Assembly: GCA_021776015.1 (NCBI GenBank)
Contig: JAJFGT010000276.1
Location: 1-7,415 of the forward strand
Reading direction: 5' to 3'
DNA from: Alphaproteobacteria bacterium
Lineage (GTDB): Bacteria > Pseudomonadota > Alphaproteobacteria > Micavibrionales > Micavibrionaceae
Length of the DNA stretch: 7,415 nucleotides
Every line of letters begins with the position of its first letter. Positions within the stretch are counted from its first letter, which is position 1. The notes under the pieces are model-generated. The model was given only the letters and a program-made list of their open reading frames with translations. It was not told where the DNA came from and did not search any database. A program made the translations under genes and the position numbers. Shown here piece after piece: positions 6,682-7,415 of this stretch.

Positions 6682-6711
6682 TTGATAATCCCCTTGATCT
6701 TTTCCTATAAA
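6682..6711 (+). promoter_or_regulatory. Candidate promoter for fdxA
   Basis: TTGATA (6682-6687) is followed after 18 nt by TATAAA (6706-6711), the same layout as the promoter candidate upstream of the LD-carboxypeptidase gene. Transcription would start near 6718 and leave a leader of about 13 nt before the fdxA ATG at 6731. The only purine stretch near the ATG (AGG) is too close to serve as a normal ribosome binding site. This would let fdxA be expressed independently of the gene 59 nt upstream. Confidence 0.4.
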
Positions 6712-6730
6712 AAACGCTATTCCATAGGCC

Positions 6731-7069
6731 ATGACATATGTTGTTCTTGATGTTTGTATTATGTGTAAGCACACTGACTGTGTAGAAGTCTGTCCTGTGG
6801 ACTGCTTCTATGAGGGAGAGAACACTCTTGTGATTGATCCCGATGAATGTATTGATTGTGGTGTTTGTGAGCCTGAATGCCCCATAGAAGCCATTGTTCC
6901 AGATTCCGACCCTCGCGCTGAAGAATTTCTTGAGATGAATAGAGAGTATGCTGAAAAATGGCCTGTATTAACACGTCAAAAGCCTCCTCTTGCCACGGCA
7001 GAGGAATTTAAAGACAAAAAAAATAAGTTTAAAGAGTATTTTTCTCCGAATCCTGGTGAAGGTGATTAA
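6731..7069 (+). CDS. fdxA: Seven-iron ferredoxin FdxA ([3Fe-4S][4Fe-4S])
   Basis: A 112-residue protein matching the Azotobacter ferredoxin I / FdxA family along its whole length. It is a small cytoplasmic electron carrier. All cluster cysteines are present. By analogy with Azotobacter FdI, Cys9, Cys17 and Cys50 bind the [3Fe-4S] cluster. Cys21, Cys40, Cys43 and Cys46 bind the [4Fe-4S] cluster, and Cys25 is the conserved free cysteine. Cys12 is in the position of Azotobacter Cys11. Family phrases are [15 protein letters not shown] at 15-29 and [14 protein letters not shown] at 38-51. The C-terminal half ([18 protein letters not shown] and on) is the usual FdxA extension, ending in a charged tail. 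Its electron partner is not known from the window. It sits upstream of carD in the same direction, a pairing I recall from other alphaproteobacteria. Confidence 0.97.
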   Translation: MTYVVLDVCIMCKHTDCVEVCPVDCFYEGENTLVIDPDECIDCGVCEPECPIEAIVPDSDPRAEEFLEMNREYAEKWPVLTRQKPPLATAEEFKDKKNKFKEYFSPNPGEGD

Positions 7070-7074
7070 AATTT

Positions 7075-7119
7075 TATCTTAACACCAAAGATTCCTATCT
7101 TAACGCCAAACTTAACACC
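7075..7119 (+). repeat. Short direct repeats between fdxA and carD
   Basis: TATCTTAACACCAAA (7075-7089) recurs 21 nt later as TATCTTAACGCCAAA (7096-7110), 14 of 15 identical. A shorter third copy of the core, CTTAACACC, follows at once at 7111-7119. A spacing of 21 bp is about two helical turns, as for paired sites of a DNA-binding protein. They lie about 40-80 bp upstream of the carD -35 candidate. Function is inferred only. Confidence 0.5.
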
Positions 7120-7157
7120 TTGTTATCTTTCCATTTTAAAACGAATTATAAGAAATG

Positions 7158-7186
7158 TTGAATTTTGCCTAAAAACCTGTTATACA
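7158..7186 (+). promoter_or_regulatory. Candidate promoter for carD
   Basis: TTGAAT (7158-7163) is followed after 17 nt by TATACA (7181-7186), the best-spaced sigma-70-type match in the window. Initiation would be near 7193. That gives an unusually long leader of about 155 nt before the carD ATG, containing a 7-codon ORF (7198-7221) almost at the transcript start, and the inverted repeat at 7255-7281. Confidence 0.5.
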
Positions 7187-7254
7187 TTGTAACCATCATG
7201 AATACGGTGAGTGATTTATAGCAAGGGTTGTGTGAAGATTTTCATAGACTTTCT

Positions 7255-7281
7255 GTCATGTTTTGTGCGTTTAAACATGAC
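7255..7281 (+). promoter_or_regulatory. Perfect 9-bp inverted repeat in the carD leader
   Basis: GTCATGTTT (7255-7263) and AAACATGAC (7273-7281) are exact reverse complements around a 9-nt loop. In RNA this is a modest hairpin with three G/C pairs. No uninterrupted U run follows, so it is not a typical intrinsic terminator. It could be an mRNA structure in the carD leader or a dyad operator in DNA. Confidence 0.45.
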
Positions 7282-7334
7282 TCTATTTTCCTTACTGTCT
7301 TCGCTTAATGATGTAGGTGTTGAATCAATAAAAA

Positions 7335-7339
7335 AAGGA
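7335..7339 (+). promoter_or_regulatory. Ribosome binding site of carD
   Basis: AAGGA lies 9 nt upstream of the ATG at 7349-7351. It is the clearest Shine-Dalgarno in the window and fixes the carD start. The other genes have weak or no such site. Confidence 0.7.
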
Positions 7340-7348
7340 CAAATTATA

Positions 7349-7415
7349 ATGGCTCATAATGATAATGCTGTAAGATTCAAAAAAGATGATTATGTCGTGT
7401 ATCCCGCTCACGGCG
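7349..7415 (+). CDS. carD: CarD/CdnL-type transcription regulator, 5' end (cut by window edge)
   Basis: The 22 codons visible (MAHNDNAVRFKKDDYVVYPA, then HG) carry the start of the CarD_CdnL_TRCF domain. The F.K.D.VVYPAHG signature begins at residue 10 and is the first strand of the RNA-polymerase-interacting Tudor-like domain. CarD/CdnL proteins bind the RNA polymerase beta subunit and stabilise open promoter complexes, especially at rRNA and other growth-related promoters. The rest of the gene, including the DNA-contacting C-terminal helices, is outside the window. The start is well supported by AAGGA 9 nt upstream. A short alphaproteobacterial CdnL of about 160-170 residues is expected from the fdxA-carD context, but length cannot be seen here. 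Confidence 0.92.
   Translation, partial: MAHNDNAVRFKKDDYVVYPAHG

Noticed and set aside
6759..6974. Minus-strand 71-codon frame opposite fdxA
   Set aside because: Gln/His/Ser-rich sequence typical of an antisense shadow; the plus strand encodes a complete ferredoxin.

Overview
The window looks like chromosomal DNA of a low-GC alphaproteobacterium (GC roughly in the high 30s percent by eye). The seven-iron ferredoxin gene fdxA followed by a CarD/CdnL-type regulator is an arrangement I associate with alphaproteobacteria, and the Hsp33 sequence also fits. The AT-rich base composition, with very few clear Shine-Dalgarno sequences, suggests a host-associated lineage, either Holosporales-like or an AT-rich Acetobacteraceae. 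That last placement is inference.

Layout, left to right: (1) 2-1552 (+), the 3' part of an AsmA-family envelope protein gene whose start is outside the window. (2) 1515-2745 (-), two adjacent genes for related proteins of a family I do not recognise, in AT-rich DNA; the second runs 38 bp into the end of the AsmA gene on the opposite strand. (3) 2849-4367 (-), hslO (Hsp33 redox chaperone), overlapping by 14 bp a gene for a small lipoprotein. (4) 4516-5529 (-), a protein with a disordered, poly-serine N-terminal third and a lambda-lysozyme-like (GH104-like) C-terminal domain. (5) 5530-5735, a divergent intergenic region with promoter candidates both ways. (6) 5736-6671 (+), an S66 LD-carboxypeptidase. 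(7) 6731-7069 (+), fdxA. (8) 7070-7348, a leader region with short direct repeats, a strong promoter candidate and a perfect inverted repeat. (9) 7349-7415 (+), the first 22 codons of carD, cut by the window edge.

How the parts relate: the centre has a cell-wall theme. A lysozyme-like protein and an LD-carboxypeptidase, which would act on the glycan strand and the stem peptide respectively, are transcribed divergently from one 206-bp intergenic region. The five minus-strand genes (lysozyme-like, hslO, lipoprotein, and the two paralogs) run in one direction with gaps of 148, -14, 103 and 13 bp. Only hslO-lipoprotein and the paralog pair are tightly coupled. The most novel content is the paralog pair and the lysozyme-like protein, which has no visible secretion signal and has changes in a conserved motif. 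No mobile element, CRISPR array, tRNA or rRNA was seen.
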